Below are positions 22,135 to 33,928 of a stretch of DNA of 64,000 bases, piece after piece. Every line of letters begins with the position of its first letter. Within the stretch, counting starts at the first letter, position 1. Position numbers and translations under genes: made by a program. The notes beneath the pieces were generated by a model. That model searched no databases. It saw nothing but the letters and a program-made list of their open reading frames with translations, and was not told the origin of the DNA. This stretch comes from Salvelinus alpinus (lineage: Eukaryota > Chordata > Actinopteri > Salmoniformes > Salmonidae). The DNA is taken from NCBI RefSeq assembly GCF_045679555.1, contig NC_092099.1, forward strand, positions 8,800,576 through 8,864,575. Reading direction: 5' to 3'.

Positions 22135-22232
22135 AGAGCTCCTCTGTCCGGCGTGTGTTCTTTTGCACATCTTAATCTTTTCATTTTATTGGCCAGTCTG
22201 AGATATGGCTTTTTCTTTGTAACTCTGCCTAA
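22135..22232 (-). other. Inverted internal segment of the transposase gene
   Basis: On the minus strand this reads TKKKPYLRLANKMKRLRCAK and EHTPDR, the segment expected directly after LLGR on the plus strand. It is bounded by AGGCAGAGCT and AACTCTGCCT, an inverted pair that could have mediated the flip. Confidence 0.7.
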
Positions 22233-22384
22233 AAGGTTTTTTTTTCTATTTTTCTTCCACTTTGACATCAGAGTATTTTGTGTAGATCATTGACAAAAAA
22301 ATTACATTTAAATCCATTTGTCTCACTTTCTAACAAAACCAAATGTGGAAAAACTCAAGGTGTGTGAATACTTTCTGAAGACAC

Positions 22385-22830
22385 TGTTCATAAATATGGG
22401 CTAATTATGAGTCTATTGAAGTGCGTCAATCTACTGAACATAACAAAAAAATCCCCACCAAAATCCATCAGTTTAAGCTAGAGATACATTATCTGCATAG
22501 GCTGCGTTTCAATTCACCACATCCACCTATGTCGCCCTTACGCATCTGAGGTGGAAAAGTGGCAGCGCTACAGCCAGGAGACATCCCGAAAATTGTTCTT
22601 CTCACGAAAGCATCTATAGCGTCTCAACGGTTTGGCCTACTAACTCATATGGAAAGATGATACATACAAATCAATGGAAGTATGGAGGTAGTTTTCTGCC
22701 AACAAATATAAGGCGTTAAATATGTGTTCAACAAATCAAAAATATTTCCTGACCTTTATTATGTCCTAGATATAGGACATACGCTTCAAAATCTTATGAT
22801 TGATTGTTTTACTGTCTTTTTTGCCATTTA
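22385..22830. other. Non-coding stretch with a diverged repeat
   Basis: No gene. The segment from TCAGTTTAAGCTAGAGATAC (22467) to AGACATCCCGAAAAT (about 22595) recurs in altered form at 24201-24290, so both belong to one unnamed repeat flanking the next Tc1 copy. Confidence 0.45.
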
Positions 22831-24196
22831 GTGCCTTCAGAAAGTATTCATACCTATCACGCCCTAATCTGGTACACCTGTCTTTGTGCTTGTCTCCACC
22901 CGTCCAGGTGTTGTTTATTATCCCCGGTGTATTTATCCCTGTTTTTCCTGTCTCTCTGTGCCAGTTCGTCTTGTTTGTCAAGTCAACCAGCGTTTTTGTG
23001 TCTCAGCTCCTGCATTTCCCAGTCTCTCTTTTCTCGCCCTCCTGGTTTTGACCCTTGCCTGTCCTGACTCTGAGCCCGTCTGCCTGACCACTCTGCCTGT
23101 CCTGACTCTGAGCCCGCCTGCCTGACCACTCTGCTTGCCCCTGACCTCGAGCATACCTATCGTCTTGTACCGTTTGGACTCTGACCTGGTTACTGAACCC
23201 CTGCCTGTCCTGACCTCGAGCCTGCCTATCGCCTGGTATTGTTTGGACTCTGACCTGGTTAATGAACTCTCGCCTGTACCAGACCTGCCTTTTTCCTACC
23301 CCTTTTGTTATAATAAATATCGGAGCTCAACCATCTGCCTCCTGTGTCTGCATTTGGGTCTTGTGCCCTTATAATACCGCTTGACTTATTCCACATTTTG
23401 TTGTGTTGCAGCCTGAATTCAAATGGATTAAATTAATTTTTCTCTCATAAATCTACTTAAATTACCCCATAATGACAAAATGTAAACATGTTTTAGACAT
23501 TTAGGATTTTGGAGGGGGAAATGAAATATAGAAATATCTAATTTACATAAGTATTCACACCTCTGAGTCAAAACATGTTTAAAATCCCCTTTGGCAGCGA
23601 TTACAGCTGTAAGTCTCAAACAGCTTTGCACACCTGGATTGTACAATATTTGTCCATTTATAATTTTTTAAAATAATAACGTATTCTTCAAGCTCTGTCA
23701 AATTGGCTGTTAATCATTGCCAGACAATCATTTCCAAGTCTTGCCATAGATTTTCAAGCAGATTTAAGTCGAAACTGTAAATCGGCCACTCCAGATCATT
23801 CACTGTCTTCTTGGTAAGAAACTCCAGTGTAGATTTGGCTTTGTGTTTTAGGTTATTGTCCTGCTGAAAGGTGAATTAATCTCCCAGTGTCTGGAGGAAA
23901 GCAGGCAAAACCATGTTTTCCTCTAGGATTTTGCCTCCATTACATTTATTTTTTGTCCTTAAAAATTCCCAAGTCCTTAATTATTACAAGCATACCCATA
24001 ACATTATGTCGCAACCACTATGCATGAATATATGGAGAGTGGTACTCAGTAATGGGTTGTATTGCTTTACCATATTTTTGCAGTATTACTTTAGTGCCTT
24101 GTTGCAAACAAGATGCATGTTTTGAAATATTTTCATTCTGTACAGGCTTCCTTTTCACTCTGTCAATTCTGTTAGTAATGTGGAGTAACTACAATG
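22831..24196 (-). mobile_element. Tc1-like element, degenerate, split by a solo LTR
   Basis: The left end GTGCCTTCAGAAAGTATTCA is a typical Tc1-like terminus. After the LTR, CTTGACTTATTCCACATTTT resumes the inverted repeat. Minus-strand transposase remnants around 23590-23950 include the LTAVIAAKGDF-type C-terminus, but frames are broken and the far terminus is not found. Confidence 0.65.
22855..23373 (+). mobile_element. Solo LTR in a Tc1-like element
   Basis: Flanked by ATACC at 22850-22854 and 23374-23378. It begins TATCACGCCC (a changed TGTCAC end) and carries TATAATAAAT, a polyadenylation-like signal, near 23308, followed by CATCTGCCTCCTGTGTCTGC. The interior has CTGACCTCGAGCCTGCC-type repeats. 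I read it as one LTR left after recombination, pointing along the plus strand. Confidence 0.6.
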
Positions 24197-24881
24197 TCAG
24201 TCAGTTTAAGCTAGAGATACAGTATCTGGTTTTTGCATTGGATGAGTCTCAATCCCCCATATCACACCATGAGACATCCCGAAAATCAGTCTTCTCATAA
24301 AATTGTATGTAGAGTCCGAACAGTTCGGGATACACACTGATTATGACCCCTCTGTGGAAAGTCTCTCACAAATAGGTATACACTACCGATCAAAAGAACA
24401 CCTACTCATTCAAGGGTCTTTCTTTATTTTTACTATTTTTATATTGTAGAATAATAGTGGAGACATCAAAACTATGAAATAACACATGTGGAATCATGTA
24501 GTAACCAAAAAAGTGTTAAACAAATCAAAATATGTTATATTTGAGATTCTTCAAATAGTACCCTTTGCTTTGCACACTCTTGGCATTCTCTCAACCAGCT
24601 TCACCTGGAATGCTTTTCCAACAGTCTTGAAGGAGTTCCCACATATGCTGAGCTCTTGTTGACTGCTTTTCCTTCAATCTATGGTCTGACTCATCCCAAA
24701 CCATCTCAATTTGGTTGAGGTCAGGTCATCTGATGCAGCACTTCATCACTCTCCTTCTTGGTAAAATAGCCCTTACACAGCCTAGAGCTGCGTTGGGTCA
24801 TTGTCCTATTGAAAACAAATAACCCCAAACTAGATGGGATGGCATATCGCTGCAGAATGCTGTGGTAGCCATGCTGGTTAA

Positions 24882-25923
24882 CTTCTCTAGGGTAGGGGGC
24901 AGCATTTGGAATTTTGGATGAAATGCATGCCCAAATTAAACGGCCTGTTTCTCGGGCCCAGATATGATATGCATATAACTGGTAGATTTGGATAGAAAAC
25001 ACTCTAAAGTTTCCAAAACTGTTAAAATAGTGTCTGTGAGTTTAACATAACTGATTTGGCAGGTGAAAACCTGAGAAAAATCCATTCAGGAAGTATTTTT
25101 TTTTTTTGGTTTGTAGTTTTCTATTCAATGCCATTACAGTATCCCTTGACTTAGGACTCAACTTGCAGTTTCTATGCCTTCCACTAGATGTCAACAGTCT
25201 TTAGAAAGTGTTTCAGTCTTGTATTCTGAAAAATGAGGAAGTAAGAGCAATCTGAATGAGTGGAGCCTAAAGTTTCACTGAGCTTTTTCTTGCGCACAAC
25301 CGAGAGAGTGCGTTTCTTGTTTACATTTTATATTGATGATGTTATTGTCCGGTTGAAATAGTATCATTTATTTGGGCTAAAAACAACCTGAGGTTTGAAT
25401 ATAAACATCGTTTGACATGTTTCTATGAACTTTACGGATACAATTTGGATTTTTTTGTCTTCCTGTTTTGACTGCGTTTGAGCCTGTGGATTACTGAAGA
25501 AAACGCGCGAACAAAACTGAGGTTTTTGGGTATAAAGAGACTTTATCGAACAAGAGGAACATTTATTGAGTAAATGAATGTCTGCTGAGTGCAACCATAT
25601 GAATATAATCAAAGGTAAGGGATGAATTGTATCTCTATTTCTAAATTGTGTAACTGTTCTATCTGGCTGGCTACTTACTGTATGTAATGATTTGTCTTGT
25701 AGGCTATGTTCTCATAATCGTCATGTATGCTTTCGCCGTAAAGCATTTTAAAAATCTGACACAGTGGTTGGATTCACAAAGAAGTTAATCTTTAAACCTA
25801 TGTAAAATATGTTTTGTTTTCTGAATTTTTATAATGAGTATTTCTGTACTTGAATTTGGCGCCCAGCAGTTTCACTGGCTGTTGAAGAAGTGGGACGCTA
25901 CCGTCTCACGTGCCCAAGAGAGG
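24882..25923 (+). mobile_element. TTAA-flanked non-autonomous repeat, copy 1 (1042 bp)
   Basis: TTAA stands at both edges (24878-24881 and 25924-25927). Ends CTTCTCTAGGG and CCAAGAGAGG are imperfect inverted repeats. There is no transposase. Related copies are 32640-33417 and 61618-62492 (inverted) and, more distant, 51240-53072. The TTAA target suggests a piggyBac-like or Kolobok-like mover, which is inference. Confidence 0.75.
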
Positions 25924-26043
25924 TTAAGTGTGCCTTGAACTCCAAATAAATCACAGATGGTGTCACCAGAAAAGCACCCCCACACCATACCACCACCTTC
26001 TCCATGCTCTACGGTGGGAAATACACATGCGGAGATAATCTGT

Positions 26044-26415
26044 TTACCCACACCACATCTCACAAAGACACGGTGGTTGGAACCAAAAATCTCCAATTTG
26101 GAATCCAGACCAAAGGACACATTTCCACAGGTCTAATGTCCATTGCTCATGTTTCCTGGCCCAAGCAAGTCTCTTCTTGTTATTGGTGTCCTTTAGTAGT
26201 GGTTTCTTTGCAGAAATTCGACCACGAAGGCTTGATTCACACAGTCTCCTCTGAACAGTGGATGTTGAGATTTGTCTGTTACTTGAACTCTGTGAAGCAT
26301 TTATTTGGGCTGCAATTTCTGAGGCTGGTAACTCTAATGAACTTATCCTCCGCAGCAGAGGTAACTCTGGGTCTTCAATTCCTGTGGCTGTCTTCATGAG
26401 AGGCAGTTTCATCAT
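26044..26415 (-). pseudogene. Tc1-like transposase fragment
   Basis: Contains [38 protein letters not shown] of the second helix-turn-helix, then [20 protein letters not shown]. It ends soon after [10 protein letters not shown], where WSDE, carrying the first catalytic Asp, is expected. That Asp is lost here and no catalytic domain follows intact. Confidence 0.7.
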
Positions 26416-26671
26416 AGCACTTCCAGGTGACTACCACATGAAGCTGGTTGAGAGAATGCCAAGAGTGTGTACAGCTGTCATCAAGGCAAAGAGTGGCTGC
26501 TTTGAAGAATATCAAATATAAAATATATTTTGATTCGTTTAACACTTTTGGTTACTAATTGATTCCATATGTGTTATTTCATAGTTTTGATGTCTTCCCT
26601 TTTATTCTACAATGTAAAGAAAAACCCTTGAATGATTGTCCAAACTTTTGACTGGTACTGTATGTATGGAG

Positions 26672-26829
26672 CAGGGGAGGCTGCTGAGGTGAGGACGGCT
26701 CATAATAATGTCTGGAATGGAGTGAATATAATGGCATCATACTGTGTGTTTGATGTATTCGATAACATTACACCTTGTGCTCCAGCCATTACCTCGAGTT
26801 CCCAAATCAGGTGCCACCAACCTCCTGTG
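26672..26829. mobile_element. Short MITE-like repeat
   Basis: The left end CAGGGGAGGCTGCTGAGGTG and the right end CCACCAACCTCCTGTG are imperfect inverted repeats. The interior has GAGGACGGCTCATAATAATG, which recurs as a fragment at 21517-21560. It is a common salmonid repeat as I recall. Confidence 0.6.
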
Positions 26830-27513
26830 CTATGGAGACTGTTTCGTGCCAAAGATTAGGGGTTAAAAACTTGTTAAAAAAATGTGTTTCCTGATCTTTC
26901 TTATCTCTCAGATATAGGACAGTCACTTCAGAACAAACTTCATTTTGATTGTTTGGGGGGGGGGGGGACTACAGTATCTGTTGTTCCATGTAGTGAATTT
27001 TGTATGGACTAAGAACAGTAAGGCCAAATAAATGTTTTCATCAAATCAGAAAAAAAATGAAATAAATGATACCTCAATGAGTCAAAATGATCCTTGGTAT
27101 GACCTTCTTAAAACAATTCCATATGATTTAGCTTAGAAGAACCCCCCTTCTTAAACTTTAACTGTTTAAGTCACTAAGTCACTGTCACTAACTGTTTAAG
27201 TCACTTTTGGCTTATTCTAATGCTTACCCAATAAAAATGCACGTTAGGTTACACAAATTACAGACAGTAGCCTACAAGTAGCAAAATAGTACTAATTTGA
27301 TTCAACATGAAATGTATCAATGTGTTTGAAATAGTCCTATAGCTTACTGTTTACATTTTAATGCAGTCATCTCTTTTCATTTTAAGCATATTTTTATACT
27401 TCACTTGTTTGTATCAATTGCAAAGACATTGGCAACTTTGTATTTGTAGTCAACTTTGTTCTGACGTTATCTGTGTCACAGAGAGATGGAGAAACCATGT
27501 GATTATGTGTTTT
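26830..27513. other. Stretch without recognised gene
   Basis: AT-rich, with a run of G near 26956-26968 and a small duplicated phrase (TAACTGTTTAAGTCACT twice, about 27157-27205). No gene seen. Confidence 0.45.
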
Positions 27514-27732
27514 GGCTCCCGAGTGGCACAGCGGTCTAAGGCACTGCATCTCAGGGCTAGAGGCGTCACTACAGACCCTGGTTTGATTCCAGTGTGTATC
27601 ACAACCGGCCGTGATTGGGAGTCCCATAGGGCGGTGCACAATTGGCCCAGCGTCGTCCGGGTTTGGCCCAGGTAGGCCGTCATTGTAAATAAGAATTTGT
27701 TCTTAACTGACTTGCCTAGTTAAATAAAGATA
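27514..27732 (+). mobile_element. tRNA-derived SINE, well preserved
   Basis: GGCTCCCGAGTGGCACAGCG then GTCTAAGGCACTGCATC (box A-like), GGTTTGATTCC (box B-like), GATTGGGAGTCCCATAGGG, and the tail AAGAATTTGTTCTTAACTGA CTTGCCTAGTTAAATAAAG. It is the same family as 10794-11025 and less altered. Confidence 0.85.
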
Positions 27733-27734
27733 GT

Positions 27735-27850
27735 AGAGATGTTCTACACCTACATTGCTTGCTGTTTGGGGTTTTAGGCTGGGTCTCTGTACAGCACTTT
27801 GAGATATCAGCTGATGTAAGAAGGGCTATATAAATAAATGTGATTTAGAT
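27735..27850 (+). repeat. Fish repeat tail
   Basis: CTACATTGCTTGCTGTTTGG, GCACTTTGAGATATCAGCTG and GGGCTATATAAATAAATGTG form a compact 3' tail common in fish repeats as I recall. It lies directly after the SINE. The parent element is not named. Confidence 0.45.
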
Positions 27851-30446
27851 TTTTTTTAAATCTTCTGTGTATAAAGTGACGCAGAAGGGCAAAAAAGCCT
27901 CTGACGCACTTAGCTGTTCTACGAGCAGTTTGAGGCAGGCGTTAGATTATGAGCATTTTCCAAGGATCTACCGATGCACTTAGCCTTAAAATGCTTTTGG
28001 GAAACCGGGCACAGGCATTTTCAGCAAAACACAGTCATGTATGTCCCAAGGTAAAAACAGAGTACGTATGCTTGCTGTGTAGGATCCAAGACTAATTTCC
28101 CCCGAGGGATATACAATTAAGGAAAACTAACAAACTACAGGCATGTGTCTTACAATTCACCCCGCTTTCCTCCCTCTCAACACTATCCCTGTAAGATTCT
28201 CTCCCTCACTCTTTCCCTCTCTATCTCCCTCCCTCACTAAATATTGATTTGATCCACTTGATTTGGTATTCCCATCAGATGCTGAGATTAATATGATATG
28301 CATGGAGCCTATGTGATGGACCTGGTTTCCACTAGATAACACGGCCACAAACAAAATATTCTATTCACTGATATATTATGTTCACTGATCTAAGGTCAGT
28401 TTAGAGTTTTTCTCCATAATGGTTTATGGTTAGGATTTGAAGGGGAGGGGGAGGAGAGGAGCTGATCCTAGATCAGTAAATGTTAGGGACAACTTCTACT
28501 GTATTACAGCATCTAAGATCAGACTCAGTTATGTCAGAGTGCCCCCTGGTGGTGAGGGTACACAATCACTCATCCATCCATAGAAATAGAATGACTAGAA
28601 CGGAGCAAAGCCTGTCCATTGACATGAATGGGGATGTCCATTCTAAATATTATATTTCTATGCCTCTATCCCCAGAGAGATATAAGACGGGAGTCTCACT
28701 CATCCCAGCAGGCAGACTGACAGTATGATTCATGAGCAGCACTTAGGCCACTGACTCAGGCATCAATCTGATTTCAGTTCACTCTTTTTCCCATGGATTA
28801 AGCAACAAAGTGTCACATATCTGGGCAGGGGTGCATGGCTGTATTACAAAACATTGGGATATGCATAATCATACTCTGAGGGATGAACGGAATGTATATC
28901 AACTGCCATCTGCAGCATCTCAGAACACACTGATGGATTGGCTGATGCAGAGGAATGTGATGTGTTAAGGCTGGTTTACAGTTGGTTTTATCGACATGTC
29001 TGTAGACAGTTGTCGCAGTGACACCATGAACATTCTATTGTAGTTCGACATCTTTGTCGTGATGAAAAAATCTAAACACTAAAAAACGACAGGCTGCATG
29101 ACATCAGCCGCCTCATGGTCCAAATAGCACAACTGCTGTATGTTACATCAATAATGACCAGAGCATAGCTGACAACATCTTAACTTTAGCACAGTCTCAT
29201 TTATTATTAATCATTATAACTCAAAACAATATAATTTACAAGTTAATAGCGAGCTGATGGAGGAAGACATGTTCGTGTCATCAGTGATGTGAGGCCCATT
29301 GTTTAGCTTAGCAATGACCACGAAGGGTAAAGTAAGCTTCAGAACATTGAAAAAAAAAAATGTGAAATTAACATATTGAAATTAACATGTTATGTTTTTA
29401 GGCTTAAGGCATATCCATGCCATCTTAACTGGCTGCACTACTAACATCCAACTTCAACTTGAAGAATGTATTTTTTGTACTAGAAATAGTTAGCTAGCCA
29501 GCTGACCATTGCTAGCTGTTTGGATGGGCAGCTAGGCACTGCATAGCTAGCTAGCATTACATATCGACAAACAAGGCAAAAAGTACAATGCAGGCTAGAT
29601 CAAACTAGCTTACAACCTTAGCTAGATGGGTTATAAAAAATTGTTAGCTAGCTTGCTGACTTTGGGTTGGTTGAAAGCTGTTACATTCAAAATGTTCAAC
29701 AAGTAGCAACTTGATCATTGACTTTCGGCCGTGCAGTCCGTCCCGAACATAAAACACATGTTTAGGTTTTATAAACCTGATCGGTCATTGACGACAACTA
29801 GCTGGCTCGGGTCTTTGAAGTGCACAAAGTGGTGATGTCGTTTTCTCATCAATATTTTGGGATTTATGCTGATGAAGATTGCCGCTGCTTCTTCCTTGCC
29901 TTAAACTATATACTGTAGCTAGCTAGGTATACATGACACTTGAAGAACGTTCCTCTTTTTAGTTTTGTCTCATCGAAATGAGCTACTAGTAGTAACTTCG
30001 CTTAGCAGCCAGACTGGCTGGCTATCTGACCAGTTAATGTGCATGATATATTTCTAGTCCTAGCCACGAGAAATACACTGCAGTGGAGAAGAAGCAAAGC
30101 AAAAAACGATGATAATGTTCCCACTTACACTAGATACGGATTCAACAAACTTGTCTTTTTTTACAGTGGCACAGGACACCCGAGTGCATGCAGTTATTGC
30201 ATTTAATTAGAATTGTAGCACCTCGGCTTCGTAACTTGAAATAAGTGGTAAAAGGGATGCATTTTTTAATTAGACTTGCTGGCTCTGCGCATCACAGATC
30301 AGGCATCAACTCTGTTATAGATATAACACATGGTTATTTGAAAGTATTATTTATAAGCCATTTAGCGCCGCATTAGAATGCATGCATTTCAATGAGAGAT
30401 TCATTTTTCCTTTACCCCTTGTGGGCGGGGCCGAATCTGTTGCTAC
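27851..30446. other. Non-coding stretch with small repeats
   Basis: No gene. A short hairpin at about 28384-28479 pairs CTGATCTAAGGTCAG with CTGATCCTAGATCAG, and a related copy is at 56419. AGCTAGCTAG-rich sequence is dense at 29490-29660, as in many fish intergenic regions. A segment at 28575-28665 contains GAATGACTAGAACGGAGCAA, also repeat-like. Confidence 0.4.
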
Positions 30447-30448
30447 CC

Positions 30449-30681
30449 ACTGGGCACAAAAGTCAGTTCAACATCTAGTTTGGTTGAATTGTTAACTAAT
30501 GTGAAATCAACAAAAACATTCACCATGGCATTGGATTTCGGTTAAAAGACGAAATGCTATCCCGTTGATGACTTTTTGCAAATCCAATCCGTTTTTCACA
30601 TTGATTTAACATCATCACATAGATCTTTTTTTGTTGAAATGATGTGCAAACAATGTTCATTCAACCAGTTTTTGCCCAGTG
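30449..30681. mobile_element. MITE with CACTGGGCA ends
   Basis: The ends CACTGGGCA and TGCCCAGTG are perfect inverted 9-mers. The interior carries GTTGAA/TTCAAC-type subterminal repeats (GGTTGAATTGTTAAC and TTCATTCAACCAG). About 233 bp and non-coding. Confidence 0.65.
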
Positions 30682-32437
30682 CAGTTCTAACATTTAAACC
30701 TGTCTAACTCCATTACAGAACACTGCTTAAGGTTGTGAGTGTGACTAAATAAAAGCAAAGCATTCTACCAGAGAATTTGAGAATTGCTGTCTCAGTCAGG
30801 TAACCATGACAACGAATGCTGTGACAGGATGGAACTTTTTTCCGTCTGTCTCTGCCCTCAGACAAGGAAACCGAAAATCGCAGCGACTGTCTACACACAT
30901 TTCACTGGAGTATAAAGGATATGTAGTTTTAACCTACATGTCTTTAGGTCCAATCACAGAGGAGCTTCGGAAGAAAAAGTGTGAGTTGATTAAATCTAGG
31001 ACTAAACCTTTAATTGAAGGAAAAGTCCAATAAATATGCATTAAGTTAGACCACAATCTATTGCCACAATTTGATCAATAAAATAGTATTTTGAGCAGAG
31101 GGTTTTGTACATGAGGCTTGAGCCTCACAATACAAATTAGTTCCTAGACACCACAGGAGGGCAGTGTGTTTGTTCAAATACTCCTCCCACTTAAGGAATC
31201 ATGTGGGAATAGAGTAAAAACTGTCACAAAACTCATTTGTGTGTTGGTTTTTTGTGCTTTTGTGCATCTGCCTACATACAGTATTCACATGTAACTGTGT
31301 GTTTGTACTTGAATGTTGTTTCTGGGAGTGTGCTTGTGTATGTGAGTGTGCATAAAAAAAATCACTAATCGACTATGCCTGTATTGATATTGCAGTATGG
31401 ATTCTTTCCTGTTGTCACAATTAATGATCTACAATGTGCTAATGTGTTGACTACAAACATTACCAATCATCAAGGCAAGCCATGAAGCAAGCCGCTCTCT
31501 CTCATTTTATCCGTCTCTTTTCCTCTCTCTTTTTTTCCCTCCCCCTCTCAACCTCTACCGTTATCCCCCTCTCCCCCTCCCTCTCTGATTCAGAGGTGTT
31601 GGGTTAAATGCGGAAGACACATTTCAGTTAAATGCATTCAGTTGAACAACTGACTATGTATCCCCCTTTCCTTTCTCTCTCTCTCTCTCTCTCCAATTAA
31701 AGCCCTGAAGAGAATCCATTTTCGCAGAGGCTAATTCTACACCGGCACTAAGCTACCTCTAAATATCCAGAGGCGTCCACTTTTTTACGTCACACTTGGC
31801 AAATTACATAGATTCTTCAGGTGTATAATGGGCCCTTCATCATACGACATGTGATCTGTAAACACTCTGGATCCACAGCCGCACCCAATAACTTCATGGT
31901 GTTTTACTGCCAATTATATTTGAAGCAAGTATGCACACGTGTTCTATTTGCTGCGTAGGAAGCTTAAAGGGACCAGGGGGAGTATGGTATGGCTGAGATT
32001 GCCTTTGTGACATGAAGACCTATTCCCTGGGTGCATTTAAATGGCTGTGATTATAACAGCAATAAACTGTTCTATCAGAATTTTGGTATCTTTCAAGGAT
32101 TTTATGTGATCTATCACAAAACATCTAGTGGCGCTTTTGGGTACTTCAGATGATCACAGGTTTCTGTAATTATCTCTGGCCTTCTGTGTGGCCTTATCAC
32201 ATGTAAAATATATTAAATCATTAAATAAGATGATTTTTAAATGTAAAAAAATTGGATGACAAAGCTGTAAAACATCCTAAATATAAACCATTAACTTAGT
32301 AAATTAATACCATTGGTGTGTAATATGAGAGTTTCAGCATAAAATATCCTTTACTTTCTTTTGCACTTATTTATTTTACTATGTCGATGTAAACTCATGG
32401 ACAATATTTTATAAATAATATATAAATTGTCTTAAAA
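30682..32437. other. Non-coding stretch with pyrimidine tract
   Basis: No gene. Polypyrimidine DNA at about 31495-31590 and CTCTCT at 31675-31692 flank a repeat piece (GTTGGGTTAAATGCGGAAGA, about 31600-31670) seen widely in salmonids as I recall. Confidence 0.4.
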
Positions 32438-32575
32438 ACACTTCTTTAACCTGTCTCCTCCCCTTCATCTACACTGAATGAAGTGGATTTAACAAGTGAC
32501 ATCAATAATGGTTCACCTGGATTCACCTGGTCGGTCTATGTCATGGAAAGAGCAGGTGTCCTTAATGTTTTGTAT
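32438..32575 (+). mobile_element. Tc1-like right-end fragment
   Basis: TTTAACCTGTCTCCTCCCCT through GGAAAGAGCAGGTGTCCTTA ATGTTTTGTATA matches the right half of the element at 53945-54361. The rest of the element is absent. Confidence 0.65.
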
Positions 32576-32639
32576 ACAAATACATTTTTTTAAAGTATAA
32601 ATTACCAAAGTTACAATAGATTGCCATAGATTTTCAGTT

Positions 32640-33417
32640 TAAAAACTTCTGGCTAGGTGGGATGCTAGCGTCCCAAATCAAAACATAAAATTCGTAATAT
32701 TAAACATTCATGAAAATACAAGTGTCCTACATCATTTAAAACCTTAACTTCTTGTTAATCCAGCCGCTTTGTCAGATTCCAAAACGGCTTTACGGCGAAA
32801 GCATACCATGCGATTATCTGAGGACAGCGCCCCGCATACAAAAGCATTACAAACATTTTCCAAACAAGCAGAGGCGTACAGCTACATAACAAATGGTCCT
32901 TTTGTTCGATAAAGTCCTTCTTTATATCCCAAAAAAGTCAGTTTAGTTGCATACAAATGAATCCCAAAAGTTACCAATAAACTTCGTCCAAACAAGTCAA
33001 ACAATGTTTCTAATCAATCCTCAGGTACCCTAATATGTAAATAAACTATAAAATTTAAGACGGAGAATAGTATGTTCATTACCGGAGATAAATAATGAAG
33101 TGAGCGCTCTCATTCATGCGCGCCACAATACTACAGCCAAAATGGGAGCCACCTAGGAAAACCATTGACATTCCCATAGACAGCCATTTGAGTGGTGAGC
33201 TCAAAAAACATATTTTCCGGATGAATTCTCCCCGGGTTATCGCGTACTATATCAGTTCCGTTATACTCACAGACATTGTTTTAACAGTTTTGGAAACTTT
33301 AGATTGTTTTCTATCCAATTATATGCATATCCTAGCTTCTGGGCCTGAGTAACAGGCAGTTTACTTTGGGCACCTCAATTCATCCAAACTTCCGAATACT
33401 GCCCCTTATCCCTAACA
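32640..33417 (-). mobile_element. TTAA-type repeat, copy 2
   Basis: Inverted relative to copy 1. Shared blocks are TTTACGGCGAAAGCATACCA, CCTTTTGTTCGATAAAGTCC, GTTTTCTATCCAATTATATG and ACTGCCCCTTATCCCTAAC. The ends are too diverged to show TTAA clearly. Confidence 0.65.
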
Positions 33418-33606
33418 AAATGACTGAAAATAACTTATGTAAACTACCGGTAGATTTGCAACCCTAATGCAAATACTTGGTGTGTATTGTTTAAAGAAAC
33501 TCAGTCTGACACTAGAGTCAATATGGTACTCTGGAAAATCATTAACATCCTTAGCTCTCCAGATTGTAGTATTCTAGGAGCTTTACGAGCAATAACCGAG
33601 AATATA

Positions 33607-33778
33607 CACTGAGTATACAAACATTAAGAACACATGCTCTTTCCATGACATAGACTAACCAGATGAATCCAGGTGAAAGCTATGATCCTTTATTGATGCC
33701 ACTTGTTAAATCCACTTCAATCAGTGTAGATGAAGGGGAGGAGAAGGGTTAAAGAAGGATCTTTAAGGCTAGAGAACA
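33607..33778 (-). mobile_element. Tc1-like end fragment, inverted
   Basis: Starts CACTGAGTATACAAACATTA with GCTCTTTCCATGACATAGAC, the inverse of the 32438-32575 sequence. Its terminus faces that fragment across about 1 kb that contains TTAA copy 2. Confidence 0.65.
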
Positions 33779-33928
33779 TTTCTCAAAGTAGAGCAAATGC
33801 AACACAATGAAAGCTAAGTGTGCAGAAAGCAGATATGTAGCTACATATTGAAAACTAGGTGAGCCAAAAACAGAATATCTTAATATTGTATCTTATTCCA
33901 TTCTTTGTGAATAAATGATCAATAAATG

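Larger units (their letters stand above)
21735..22384 (+). mobile_element. Mosaic Tc1-like element with local inversion
   Basis: Holds the N-terminal transposase half, then an inverted piece of the next transposase segment, then a right end finishing GTGTGAATACTTTCTGAAG near 22375. The catalytic part (second Asp and Glu regions) is missing. The element probably begins with the duplicated leader at 21563. Confidence 0.65.
24381..26660 (-). mobile_element. Tc1-like element split by a TTAA repeat
   Basis: Ends CACTACCGATCAAAAGAACA (after TA at 24379-24380) and CAAACTTTTGACTGGTACTG (before TA at 26661-26662) are imperfect inverted repeats, each next to CATTCAAGGG/CCCTTGAATG. The transposase is on the minus strand and broken. 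A 1042-bp TTAA-flanked repeat lies at 24882-25923. Confidence 0.75.

Noticed and set aside
25364..25612. 82-codon minus-strand frame conserved in copy 4 (61927-62175)
   Set aside because: Both lie in one repeat family with high DNA similarity, so shared translation is expected. No start context or domain is seen.
27514..27600. Possible functional tRNA gene
   Set aside because: Box A and B are present, but the unit continues into a SINE body and tail and cannot form a complete cloverleaf by eye.
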